Source: JAFGOG01 sp034429215 (GTDB taxonomy: Bacteria; Chloroflexota; Anaerolineae; JAAYZQ01). From it: a stretch of DNA of 64,000 bases. The translations under genes were made by a program, and so were the position numbers. Under the pieces are notes generated by a model. That model saw nothing but the letters and a program-made list of their open reading frames with translations. It was not told the origin of the DNA and searched no databases. Position 1 is the stretch's first letter; each line of letters begins with the position of its first letter. The DNA lies in assembly GCA_034429215.1 (NCBI GenBank), contig DAOUGI010000066.1, forward strand, positions 99,483 to 163,482. Direction: 5' to 3'. Shown here one piece after another: positions 21,732 to 28,852 of this stretch.

Positions 21732-22262
21732 TCACGCCAGGCGCTGATCGCACTGGTCGCGGTAGCCGCAGCTCAGGCAGCGCCGTGGCTCGTCGTGGCT
21801 GCGTTCCATGCCCTCATCGTCAGTACGCAGGCCACGGCGCATCGCTTCGAGGGTGTCCACCACCTGCGCGCGCAGGGCGGGGGTGTAATCGACCTCAAAC
21901 GCCTTGTCGGCGTACTTGATGATGCCATAAGGCACCGTCCGGTTTTCCTGCTCCTCCACGAGCAGGCAATAGGCCGCCAGTTGGAGCGTGTGGGCGGCAT
22001 AGGGCTGCTGGGGGGCAGCGCCCGACTTGACCTCTACGGGAACGACTCCCGCGGGGGTGCTGACCAAGTAATCCGGCTTGCCGGTGAGCCGGTATCGGCG
22101 GGAGAAGAGAGGGCGCTCGCAGCGGTTCCAGGCGCCGGTGTCTACGTAGGCGATGCGGCCCACCGGCAGGCCGGTGTCGCGATAGCTCCTCCTGGCGCGA
22201 GCCAGCAGCCACAGGCCAAGGCCGGCCAGCGCCAGGGCGATGAGAAAGAGCCAGATCGCCAC
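21732..22262 (-). CDS. Membrane-anchored Cas4-like PD-(D/E)xK nuclease, catalytic half
   Basis: 176 residues from a GTG start, one base after the stop of the upstream half-gene. One N-terminal membrane helix (MAIWLFLIALALAGLGLWLL) is followed by the RecB/Cas4 nuclease core: GKPDYLV (Asp), VPVEVKSG (ExK), LQLAAYCLLVEE (Gln of motif QxxxY-type) and YGIIKYADK. Three C-terminal cysteines, CLSCGYRDQC, match the C-terminal iron-sulfur ligands of Cas4. The fourth Cas4 ligand would be supplied by the Cys of the upstream protein. There is no CRISPR array or other cas gene, so a role in spacer acquisition is not supported; a membrane-linked DNA end-processing role is an inference. Confidence 0.75.
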   Translation of the reverse strand: MAIWLFLIALALAGLGLWLLARARRSYRDTGLPVGRIAYVDTGAWNRCERPLFSRRYRLTGKPDYLVSTPAGVVPVEVKSGAAPQQPYAAHTLQLAAYCLLVEEQENRTVPYGIIKYADKAFEVDYTPALRAQVVDTLEAMRRGLRTDDEGMERSHDEPRRCLSCGYRDQCDQRLA

Positions 22263-22263
22263 G

Positions 22264-22533
22264 TCAGCCGCCTGCGCTCACGATCAACCACACGGCGAGG
22301 GCTGCCGCCAGGGCCACAGCGGCCACCACCAGCAGGGCCAGAGCCAGCCGCCGCAGCCGGTAGGCGCCTTCGACGGTGCGCCCGTGGGCGCGGTGCCGGG
22401 CGGTGCCGGCCTGCATCGCCTCTATGTTGGCCGAGCGATAGCCCATCACCCGCCCCAGCCACCACGCCCGGGCGCAATAAGCATATTGGGACAGCTCGCT
22501 GGCCCGAATCAGATCGTCATCCCCGTGACTCAT
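22264..22533 (-). CDS. Cas4-like N-terminal half with C-terminal membrane helix
   Basis: 89 residues from ATG 22533, behind AGGGAGA. Residues about 10-55 (RASELSQYAYCARAWWLGRV, then MQAGTARHRAHGR) match the N-terminus of Cas4 family proteins: the S-x-L-x-x-Y-x-Y-C-x-R motif with the first cluster Cys, and the G-x-x-x-H of the nuclease. Residues about 64-87 form one membrane helix. The stop (22264) is one base from the GTG of the nuclease half, so the two parts should be made together and pair through their helices. It could also be a single gene broken by a frameshift. Confidence 0.7.
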   Translation of the reverse strand: MSHGDDDLIRASELSQYAYCARAWWLGRVMGYRSANIEAMQAGTARHRAHGRTVEGAYRLRRLALALLVVAAVALAAALAVWLIVSAGG

Positions 22534-22540
22534 CGTTCTC

Positions 22541-22585
22541 CCTGTGCCGCATGCCGGTTCGATCGGCTTTGCCAATCCTGGCGGC
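22541..22585. repeat. CCTGTGCCGC...GGCGGC repeat, long-loop copy between EamA and Cas4-like genes
   Basis: CCTGTGCCGCATG, a longer loop with GCCGGTTCGATCGGC-type pairing, then CCTGGCGGC. It fills most of the 54-base intergenic space, ending over the EamA stop region. Confidence 0.6.
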
Positions 22586-22587
22586 GC

Positions 22588-23484
22588 TTACGCCACCAGG
22601 ATAATGCCTGCCGTCGCCAGCAGCGTGCCCATCAAGGTCCACAGGTTGGGCCGCTCGCGCAGAAACAATACGGCCAACGGGATCGCAATCAACGGCGCCG
22701 TGGAGGTCAGGACGGCGGTTCGCCCGGCGCCGACCATCTGGATCGACAGGACAAAGAGCAAGCTGCCCAGGCCGGTGCCGACAAAACTGGCCACGACGAT
22801 TGCCAGCCACGAGCGCCGGTCGAGCTCCCGCAGATCCTTGAGCCTGCCGCGGGCCAGCGCAAGCCCGAGCATCATCAGGGCGGCCATCGGCTGGCGGACG
22901 CTGTTGGCGACGACCGAGTCCATGCCCGCTGTCGCCGGCTTTAGGATTACCTGGCCGATCCCCCACGCCACCGAGGTCAACAGGGCGAGCAGCAGCCCGA
23001 TCCGCTGTCGCCGGTGATCGACCGGCCCGGTCTTGCTCGAAGGGGTAGACCTGCTCACCAGGACGACGCCCGCGATCACCAGGATCGCCCCGGCAACTAG
23101 GCTCCAGCTCAGCGGCTCTTCGATAAACAGGGCGGCCAGCAGCACGGCCCACAGCGGGTTGATGCTGGCCACCGGCATGGTCCACGACACCCCCGCCATA
23201 TCCAGGCTGCGAAAGTAGAGGAGGTCGCCCACGATCAGCAGCGTCGCCACCGACAGGAACAGCCACAGCCATTGTTCGGCCGGGACCGCCGCTATGGCTT
23301 CAATGCCGCCAAAGAAGGGGAGCAGGCCCCAGAAAAAGGCGGTCGAAATGATGCAGCGGATGAGGTTGAGCGGGACAACGTGAAGCCGCTTGACGCCCCA
23401 CCCCATCAGCACGCTGGAAAAGGCCCACAGCAGGGCGCTGAGCAGTGCAATAGCTTCTCCGCTTATCATCGTCGAAGATGACAT
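22588..23484 (-). CDS. EamA/DMT family transporter
   Basis: 298 residues with about ten membrane helices and two tandem EamA repeats, each ending in the family signature (INPLWAVLLAALFIEEPLSWSLVAG and TAPLIAIPLAVLFLRERPNLWTLMG). Likely an exporter of small metabolites or amino acids; substrate unknown. Its ATG shares one base with the stop of the upstream dehydratase gene (TAATG), so it is translated in the same operon. The next gene downstream is the Cas4-like N-terminal half. Confidence 0.85.
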   Translation of the reverse strand: MSSSTMISGEAIALLSALLWAFSSVLMGWGVKRLHVVPLNLIRCIISTAFFWGLLPFFGGIEAIAAVPAEQWLWLFLSVATLLIVGDLLYFRSLDMAGVSWTMPVASINPLWAVLLAALFIEEPLSWSLVAGAILVIAGVVLVSRSTPSSKTGPVDHRRQRIGLLLALLTSVAWGIGQVILKPATAGMDSVVANSVRQPMAALMMLGLALARGRLKDLRELDRRSWLAIVVASFVGTGLGSLLFVLSIQMVGAGRTAVLTSTAPLIAIPLAVLFLRERPNLWTLMGTLLATAGIILVA

Positions 23485-24734
23485 TAGCCACCGGTAGGGG
23501 CGGGGTTTCCCCGCCCTTCACCGCGTGGCTGCCCTTCGAGGAGGTCGAGGAACGCCTGGATGCGGTTGTTGATCGGCTCTTCGGCGTAGAGCCGGGTGTC
23601 GCACATGTCGGCTTCGAGGATCAGGCCCGGCGCCCCGGTCCGCTCGCTCACCTGCCGGAGCAGCTCATATTGGCCCAGGGAATAGGGCTTGCAGGAGCGG
23701 TTCGAATGCAGGACGATGCCGTCGACGGCGAACCGGCTCACCAGGTCGGCCATCATCGCCGCGCGGACCTCCAGGCTCTGGTTGATATAAACGGTGGTGT
23801 AAGTGCGGGCCAGGCTCAGGATCGGATCGCCGGCGTCGACCGACGTCGACCAGGCGTTGGTGTAGGTGTCCACCACAAAGCAGGCGCCGGCCTCGGAAAA
23901 GAGGTTGAACAGCCGGAAGAGCTTGTACCAGATGGCAATGTTGTCCCACAACAGGCGATAGCGCTCTTCAAAGACGGCGCCTTGGCCCTTTGCCACCCGC
24001 TCCTCGACCTCTGCCTTGAGCTTGCGGTAGTAGCTCACCGCGTCGCCGGTGCCGCGCAGGACGACGATGGGGGCCATGGCCAAAAAGAGATCGGGCGCGT
24101 TGAGCGGCGAGGGCCGGGCCCGGCACATCTCCCGGATGTCACGCCACAAAGTCACCGTCTCGTTAGATAGGAGCAAGGTCTTGGCGAACTTTTTCTCATT
24201 GAGCTTGTGGTCGGTGTGCTGTGTGACCCAGGCGATCAGATCCTCCAATTGGGCGGCGACGTACTGCACGGTGTGATCCGGCAGGCCGGGCTCGTGCTGG
24301 TAGGGCGCATCGAGGAGAAAGAGCGGCACATTGAGCTGTTGGGCCAGGGCCTGGTACCACTTGACGACGGTGCCGCAGATGTTGTTGGAGGCCACCAGCA
24401 GGTCGGGGCGCGGCAGGCCGCCCTGCGGCGCCTTTCGCCGATCCATCACCGAGCCGATGTGGCAGCGGGCGTAGGAGCACAGGTCAGGGCTAAAGCCCTG
24501 CTCTTCGGCCACCTGAGCAAGGGGCACGGCCGCCCGCTGCGCGCCGACCAGCGCTCCATAGTTTTCCGGGTAGACTGTGGCCACGCCCATGGCGATCAGG
24601 ATCTCTACCGGCGCGCCGCTGGTGACCCAGGCCAGCGGCCTGACCTTGCCCACCAGCTTGCGCGTGGCATAGTAGCGCGTCATCAGGCGGGTCAGATCTT
24701 TCGAGCTCTCCAGCTTGCGATAGTTGCGCGGCAT
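23484..24734 (-). CDS. 2-hydroxyacyl-CoA dehydratase / benzoyl-CoA reductase family subunit (HgdB/FldB-like)
   Basis: 416 residues of the HgdB/FldC/BcrB family. Cysteines suitable for a [4Fe-4S] cluster are present (SYARCHIGSV, SNNICGTV, HSNRSCKPYS). These enzymes come as two paralogous subunits plus an ATP-dependent activator (HgdC), and neither is encoded nearby, so this orphan subunit may work with partners elsewhere or have another role. The C-terminus (PRGEGRGNPAPTGG) is encoded by a GGGCG-type palindrome and is probably not functional. First gene of a - strand operon with EamA; promoter at 24773-24781. Confidence 0.8.
   Translation of the reverse strand: MPRNYRKLESSKDLTRLMTRYYATRKLVGKVRPLAWVTSGAPVEILIAMGVATVYPENYGALVGAQRAAVPLAQVAEEQGFSPDLCSYARCHIGSVMDRRKAPQGGLPRPDLLVASNNICGTVVKWYQALAQQLNVPLFLLDAPYQHEPGLPDHTVQYVAAQLEDLIAWVTQHTDHKLNEKKFAKTLLLSNETVTLWRDIREMCRARPSPLNAPDLFLAMAPIVVLRGTGDAVSYYRKLKAEVEERVAKGQGAVFEERYRLLWDNIAIWYKLFRLFNLFSEAGACFVVDTYTNAWSTSVDAGDPILSLARTYTTVYINQSLEVRAAMMADLVSRFAVDGIVLHSNRSCKPYSLGQYELLRQVSERTGAPGLILEADMCDTRLYAEEPINNRIQAFLDLLEGQPRGEGRGNPAPTGG
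23498..23516. repeat. GGGCG-type palindrome at the 3' end of the dehydratase gene
   Basis: GGGCGGGG-TTT-CCCCGCCC preceded by GGTAG. An 8-bp perfect stem, encoding the final Gly/Pro-rich residues of the - strand gene. Same family as 3145-3166 and 17417-17436. Confidence 0.6.
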
Positions 24735-24772
24735 TTCTTACTCTTCCGGCCTCTACGGGTCTGTGTGGCGCT

Positions 24773-24781
24773 ATTATACCA
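24773..24781 (-). promoter_or_regulatory. Extended -10 of the dehydratase-EamA-Cas4-like operon
   Basis: On the - strand TGG-TATAAT. No good -35 at the normal distance. Start site near 24766, about 32 bases before ATG 24734. Confidence 0.55.
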
Positions 24782-24791
24782 TAGCTTGACT

Positions 24792-24832
24792 ATGGGCAGC
24801 AAGTCCCCTTCCTGGGGACAAGTCCCCTCCCT
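24792..24832. repeat. Tandem AAGTCCCC-TyCCT-GGGGrC repeats
   Basis: Two adjacent near-identical units of about 20 bases, each a CCCC/GGGG palindrome, between the convergent-side end of the MFS gene and the dehydratase promoter. Confidence 0.5.
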
Positions 24833-24852
24833 GGGGGCAAGCACGGTCTTGG

Positions 24853-26091
24853 CTAGGCGCCGTCTCTGGGGCGGTCTCGCGGGAACAGGAAAAGGAAAGG
24901 CAGGCCAAGCAGCGGGACGGCGGCGCTCACCGTAAAGGCCAGCCGCAGCCCGAACCGGTCGCCCAAAGCGCCCAACAGCAACACCGCCCCGGAGTTGATC
25001 ATAAAGTTCAAAGCCCCGTAAATGCCGTTGGCCAAGGATCGGCTTTGCGGAAAGCTCTCCTGCACCAGGGCCATGATCGCCGGCGCGGTCGATAGGGATG
25101 TCAGCCCCAGCGCCGGCAGGAGCAGGAACTGTCCCCAATCCCCTGTGCCGCCTGCTTCTGGCGGCTTGGCAGCCAGGAAGGCGAACATGAACACGGGCGT
25201 CAACAGCAGCGACAGCGCCAAGATCAGCCGGCGACCCAGGCGATCGCTTAGAGCGCCGCCGAGCAGCGCCCCCACCACGCCCGCTGCCTGCAGCACCGAC
25301 AGAGCCGCTCCGGCGCGCCACAGGGTGGCGCCCTCCTCGCTCAAGAAAACAGGCAGGTAGGTGGTCAAGGCTCCGATCATCAGCGCGCGCACCGCCAGGA
25401 TCGCCGCCAGCGGCACCAGGAACGGCCCCATGCTGCGCAGCGCCTGCCAGGAGGCGGGCCGGTCGCCGTCTTTCGGGATGTGCATGGGCACACCCCTCAG
25501 CCCGAGGTAAACCAGCAGAGAGGCCAGGAATCCAAACGCCATCAGCCACGGTGTGCCTTGCAATCCAAGCTGGGCCACCGCCGTGACGACGATCAGCGGC
25601 CCCAGGGTCCGTCCCAGCTCGCCGCCGACCATCCAAAAGCCCATACCCCGGCCCAGCCGGTCGCCCGACAGGCGGCCGGCCATCACCGGGGCCACGGCGT
25701 GCAGGTTGGCCGAGTTGAGCCCGGCGGCGATGAGCAGCAGGGCCAGCGCGGCATAACCGGGGGCCACGCCGAGCAGGCTCATCGTCACGCCGGCTATGGC
25801 CGGGGCCAGGCTGACCAGGACGCGCAGGTCGGCCCGGTCGCCCAGGTAGCCGAGAACGGGCTGGAGGAGCGACGGGGCGTTCATGAACACGGTCAGCAGC
25901 CCGAGCTGCGTGTTGGACAGAGCAAAGGCCTCTTTGAACGCCGGCAGCAGGGGCGGCAGGAAGGCGGTGTAGGTATCGTGGATCGCATGCCCGGCGGTGA
26001 GCGTCACCACCCGGCCTGTCTGGAACTGGTGGGGATCGCCTTCGAGCGGCGCGGGCTCTGCTTGAGCAGGGGCTATGGCCGTGCTGGACAT
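24853..26091 (-). CDS. MFS transporter (fosmidomycin-resistance-like)
   Basis: 412 residues, about twelve membrane helices. MFS signature between helices 2 and 3 (VLGYLGDRADLRVLV) and in the second half (LLGGALSDRLGRRLILALSLL). The N-terminal HAIHDTYTAFLPPLLPAFKE resembles the FSR subfamily. Substrate unknown. The N-terminal 25 residues are Ala/Pro-rich and cytoplasmic. A CCTGTGCCGC...GGCGGC repeat copy lies inside the gene (25142-25165), read in the loop AAKPPEAGGTGD. It lies 68 bases downstream of the L,D-transpeptidase gene on the same strand. Confidence 0.85.
   Translation of the reverse strand: MSSTAIAPAQAEPAPLEGDPHQFQTGRVVTLTAGHAIHDTYTAFLPPLLPAFKEAFALSNTQLGLLTVFMNAPSLLQPVLGYLGDRADLRVLVSLAPAIAGVTMSLLGVAPGYAALALLLIAAGLNSANLHAVAPVMAGRLSGDRLGRGMGFWMVGGELGRTLGPLIVVTAVAQLGLQGTPWLMAFGFLASLLVYLGLRGVPMHIPKDGDRPASWQALRSMGPFLVPLAAILAVRALMIGALTTYLPVFLSEEGATLWRAGAALSVLQAAGVVGALLGGALSDRLGRRLILALSLLLTPVFMFAFLAAKPPEAGGTGDWGQFLLLPALGLTSLSTAPAIMALVQESFPQSRSLANGIYGALNFMINSGAVLLLGALGDRFGLRLAFTVSAAVPLLGLPFLFLFPRDRPRDGA
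25142..25165. repeat. CCTGTGCCGC...GGCGGC repeat inside the MFS gene
   Basis: CCTGTGCCGCCTG-CTTCT-GGCGGC. Read on the - strand as PPEAGGTG in a predicted loop between helices. Confidence 0.6.
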
Positions 26092-26159
26092 GATAATATT
26101 CCTTGCAAGAGGAGGATCGACGGTGGTCTGGAGGGCGGCGGAGCGCCCTCTGGACCCGT

Positions 26160-27185
26160 CTACCAGACGATATCTACGGGCGTGCCCACGGGAGCCCAGT
26201 TATACAGCGTTGCGGCGTTCTCGGTGCTGAGGATGACGCAGCCGTACGACACCCGCTGCCCCAGGTAGCCTCCCCACATGGTTTGGCCGCCGGGCCCGAT
26301 CGGCAGGGCGTGGATGCCGTTCTGCAGGCTGCCGGCCCAGTAGATGCCCATCCAATAGGGCATCGTCAGGCTCCAGGTATAGGCGTAGGCGTTGGGAATC
26401 TTGTTCAGTATCTTGAAATGTCCCACCACCGTCTCCTGGCCCGCCCGGCCGGTGGAGACGACCCAATTCCACACCATCTGCCCGCCCTGGTAGACGTACA
26501 TCCGCTGCGCCGACAGATCGATGACGATCCGCTTCCCGCCGGCTGCCGGAGCTGCCGGGGCAGAGGAGCTGGACCCGCCGGCCGGGATCTTGAGCTGCTG
26601 GCCGGGATAGATATAGTTGGCGTTGGACAGCCCGTTGGCGTTGGCGATGGCCCAGGTGGTCGTGCCGTACCGGGCGGCGATGGCCGCCAGCGTGTCGCCG
26701 TTGCGAACGGTGTATACGGATTGGCTGCCGCCAGAGCTGGCGACTGCGCCTCCGCCGGGGATGGTCAGCCGCTGCCCGGCATAGATCATGTTGGCGCTGG
26801 CCAGTCCGTTGGCCCGCACCAAAGCCGCTACCGTGGTGCCATAGCGGGCGGCGATGGCCGACAGGGTCTCGCCCCGGCCGACGGTGTGGGTGCCGCCGGA
26901 TGCTGCAGCGCTTCCTCCCGAGGGGATGGTCAGCCGCTGGCCGGCATAGATATAGTTGGCGTTGGCCAGGCCGTTGGCGGTGGCGATAGCCTGCGGAGTG
27001 GTGCCATAGCGCGCAGCGATGGAAGACAGGTTCTCGCCCGCCTGGACGACGTGAACCTGTCCCTGGGCGTATGCGGGCTGCGCTGCCAGCGACAGGACCA
27101 ACATCAGCACTGCGCTGAAGGCCATCACCTTCGATGACGCCGTTATCTTGAGCGACGGTATCAGTCTGCGGCCAATTGCTGTCAT
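26160..27185 (-). CDS. Triple-LysM L,D-transpeptidase (YkuD domain)
   Basis: 341 residues: signal peptide (VMAFSAVLMLVLSLAAQPAYAQ), three LysM repeats (VVQAGENLSSIAARYGT, VGRGETLSAIAARYGT, VRNGDTLAAIAARYGT) separated by Ser/Gly linkers, and a C-terminal YkuD domain (about 215-341) with HALPIGPGG and the catalytic SYGCVILS. It should cross-link or modify peptidoglycan outside the membrane. ATG follows AAAGAGG. Its promoter (27237-27265) is near-consensus and carries a 12-base palindrome just downstream. Confidence 0.92.
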   Translation of the reverse strand: MTAIGRRLIPSLKITASSKVMAFSAVLMLVLSLAAQPAYAQGQVHVVQAGENLSSIAARYGTTPQAIATANGLANANYIYAGQRLTIPSGGSAAASGGTHTVGRGETLSAIAARYGTTVAALVRANGLASANMIYAGQRLTIPGGGAVASSGGSQSVYTVRNGDTLAAIAARYGTTTWAIANANGLSNANYIYPGQQLKIPAGGSSSSAPAAPAAGGKRIVIDLSAQRMYVYQGGQMVWNWVVSTGRAGQETVVGHFKILNKIPNAYAYTWSLTMPYWMGIYWAGSLQNGIHALPIGPGGQTMWGGYLGQRVSYGCVILSTENAATLYNWAPVGTPVDIVW

Positions 27186-27224
27186 GTGAGACCTCTTTTT
27201 CCTCTCCTACGGTTAAAAAACGCA

Positions 27225-27236
27225 ATTGATATCAAT
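27225..27236. promoter_or_regulatory. 12-bp perfect palindrome at the L,D-transpeptidase start site
   Basis: ATTGATATCAAT, directly downstream of the - strand -10 (27237-27242), where a repressor would block initiation. Regulator unknown. Confidence 0.4.
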
Positions 27237-27265
27237 ATAATACACGATTCTGGTAATCTTGTCAA
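27237..27265 (-). promoter_or_regulatory. Promoter of the L,D-transpeptidase gene
   Basis: On the - strand: TTGACA (27260-27265), 17-base spacer, TATTAT (27237-27242). Leader of about 45 bases to ATG 27185. Confidence 0.75.
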
Positions 27266-27273
27266 GTGGCTAG

Positions 27274-27302
27274 TTGTCGCCGCTGCCAACTTGTGCTAAA
27301 AT
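27274..27302 (+). promoter_or_regulatory. Promoter of the TPR gene, probably leaderless
   Basis: TTGTCG (27274-27279), 17-base spacer, TAAAAT (27297-27302) preceded by TGC. Only six bases separate the -10 from ATG 27309, so the message should start at or near the start codon. Confidence 0.6.
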
Positions 27303-27308
27303 CGGGCC

Positions 27309-28730
27309 ATGCGATCCTCAGGTCTGAAGCTGGCCATCGTGGCGGTGGGTGTCCTGCTGTTGAATCTGACGCCAGATCCCCGGGCGTTCACCGCCGCCAT
27401 GCGCCAGGCTGAAGACTACCGCGCCGGGCAGGCGTATGGCGCCGCCATCGACGGCTATTTCCGGGCGGCCGGCCTTGCCCCGGACTCGCCCCTGCCCTGG
27501 CAGCGCTTGGGTGAGGTCCTGATGCGGCAGCACCGCTTTGCCGAGGCCCGCGACGCTTTTCGCGGGGCGGAAAGGCTCTGTCATTCTGAACGAAGCGAAG
27601 AATCTCCGTGTCGGGCGGATGCGCTGCTGGCCCTTGGCGATGCCCTGGCCGGCGACGGCGACTGGGCCGCTGCGCTCGAAGCCTGGTCTGGTGCCCTGCG
27701 GCTCGCGCCCCAGGATGCCCGCCCGTACCTGGCGCTGGGCCGAGGGCTGATCGCGCAGGGCCAGTTGGAGCCGGCAGCCGATTACCTGCGCCGCGCCCTC
27801 GATCTGGACCCACACCCTGATGTAGCCGCCGCTGCCCACAGCCTGCTGGGCCGTCTCCTGGCCGGCGACGACCCGGCCGAGGCGGCTGACCACTTGGGCC
27901 AGGCCGGCGACTCGGATATGCTGGCCGTGCTCCGGGCAGCGAGCGCCGAGCCTGAGCCGGCCGGCCAGGCCCTGCTCCTGGGCATTGCCTTCTTGCAGCG
28001 TGACGAGATCACCCTGGCCCGCCGCCATCTCGAGCGGGCGGTCGCCCTGGCCCCGTCCGGCGCGCAGGCCTACGCCTACCTGGGGCACGTCCTGGATCGG
28101 CTGGGTGATACCATCGCAGCCCGGGAAAACCTGCGACAGGCTCTGGCCCTCGACCCTGACCTGGTGGTGGCCTACTATTTCCTGGGCATCCATCACCGGC
28201 AGCAGGGATATGTGAGCGAGGCCCAGGCAGTCCTGTGGCAGGGGCTAGTTCGCGATCCGCACAACGCGGCCCTCCGGGTGCAGATGGCCGAGACCTACCT
28301 GGACCTGGGCGACTATGAGGGTGCTGAGGAGTGGTTCCGGGGCGCGGTGGACGTCGTGTCAGAGGATCAGCGGGCCGGCTTTCAGCTCACACTGGCTCAC
28401 TTTTACGTGGATCATCTGTACCATGTCGTGGAAGGGGGCGTGCCGGCGGCTGAGGCGGCGGTCGCGTCGGCTCCCGGCGATGCCCGCGCTCAGGACCTGC
28501 TCGGCTGGGCCTATCACCTCGCCGGCCGCCACGCCGAGTCCGAGCAGGCGCTCGTCAAGGCTCTGGCGCTGGCCCCCAATCTGGTGAGCGCCCGCTACCA
28601 CCTGGGCAGCCTGTACGCCAGCACCGGCCGCCCCGACCTGGCCCGCCAGCACCTCCGGCGGGCCGCCGATCTCGATACCGGCGGCTACTATCGCCAGCGC
28701 GCCGAAGCCCTGCTGCGCGATCTGGAGTAG
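27309..28730 (+). CDS. Tetratricopeptide-repeat protein with N-terminal membrane anchor
   Basis: 473 residues. A short hydrophobic N-terminus (LAIVAVGVLLLNL) is followed by about ten TPR-like helical pairs, for example YGAAIDGYFRAAGLAPDSPLPWQRLGE and SGAQAYAYLGHVLDRLGD, rich in Ala, Leu and Asp. A scaffold or assembly role is likely, with no enzymatic motif. Residues about 92-105 (LCHSERSEESPC) are encoded by a dispersed GTCATTCTGA...GAAGAATCT repeat inserted in frame. Convergent with the DUF2723 gene. Confidence 0.8.
   Translation: MRSSGLKLAIVAVGVLLLNLTPDPRAFTAAMRQAEDYRAGQAYGAAIDGYFRAAGLAPDSPLPWQRLGEVLMRQHRFAEARDAFRGAERLCHSERSEESPCRADALLALGDALAGDGDWAAALEAWSGALRLAPQDARPYLALGRGLIAQGQLEPAADYLRRALDLDPHPDVAAAAHSLLGRLLAGDDPAEAADHLGQAGDSDMLAVLRAASAEPEPAGQALLLGIAFLQRDEITLARRHLERAVALAPSGAQAYAYLGHVLDRLGDTIAARENLRQALALDPDLVVAYYFLGIHHRQQGYVSEAQAVLWQGLVRDPHNAALRVQMAETYLDLGDYEGAEEWFRGAVDVVSEDQRAGFQLTLAHFYVDHLYHVVEGGVPAAEAAVASAPGDARAQDLLGWAYHLAGRHAESEQALVKALALAPNLVSARYHLGSLYASTGRPDLARQHLRRAADLDTGGYYRQRAEALLRDLE
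27580..27606. repeat. GTCATTCTGA...GAAGAATCT repeat, copy 2 (inside TPR gene)
   Basis: GTCATTCTGAACGAAGCGAA followed by GAATCTC, read as CHSERSEES between two TPR helices. Confidence 0.8.
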
Positions 28731-28852
28731 AGGCGCTGCTCTCCAGGGACTCCAAGGTCCACACGATTTCGGCTACCACCAGGCTATTCGTCGCCAGGAC
28801 AATTTCCCCGGCAGCGGCACGATGGAGGAGTCGCTCAACTGCATCTGTGGAC

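Noticed and set aside
21732..22533. CRISPR-associated Cas4 in a CRISPR locus
   Set aside because: No repeats of CRISPR type and no cas1, cas2 or effector genes in the window.
17314..25165. CRISPR-like repeats for the CCTGTGCCGC family
   Set aside because: The copies are kilobases apart, vary in loop length and lie within genes, unlike arrays with regular spacers.
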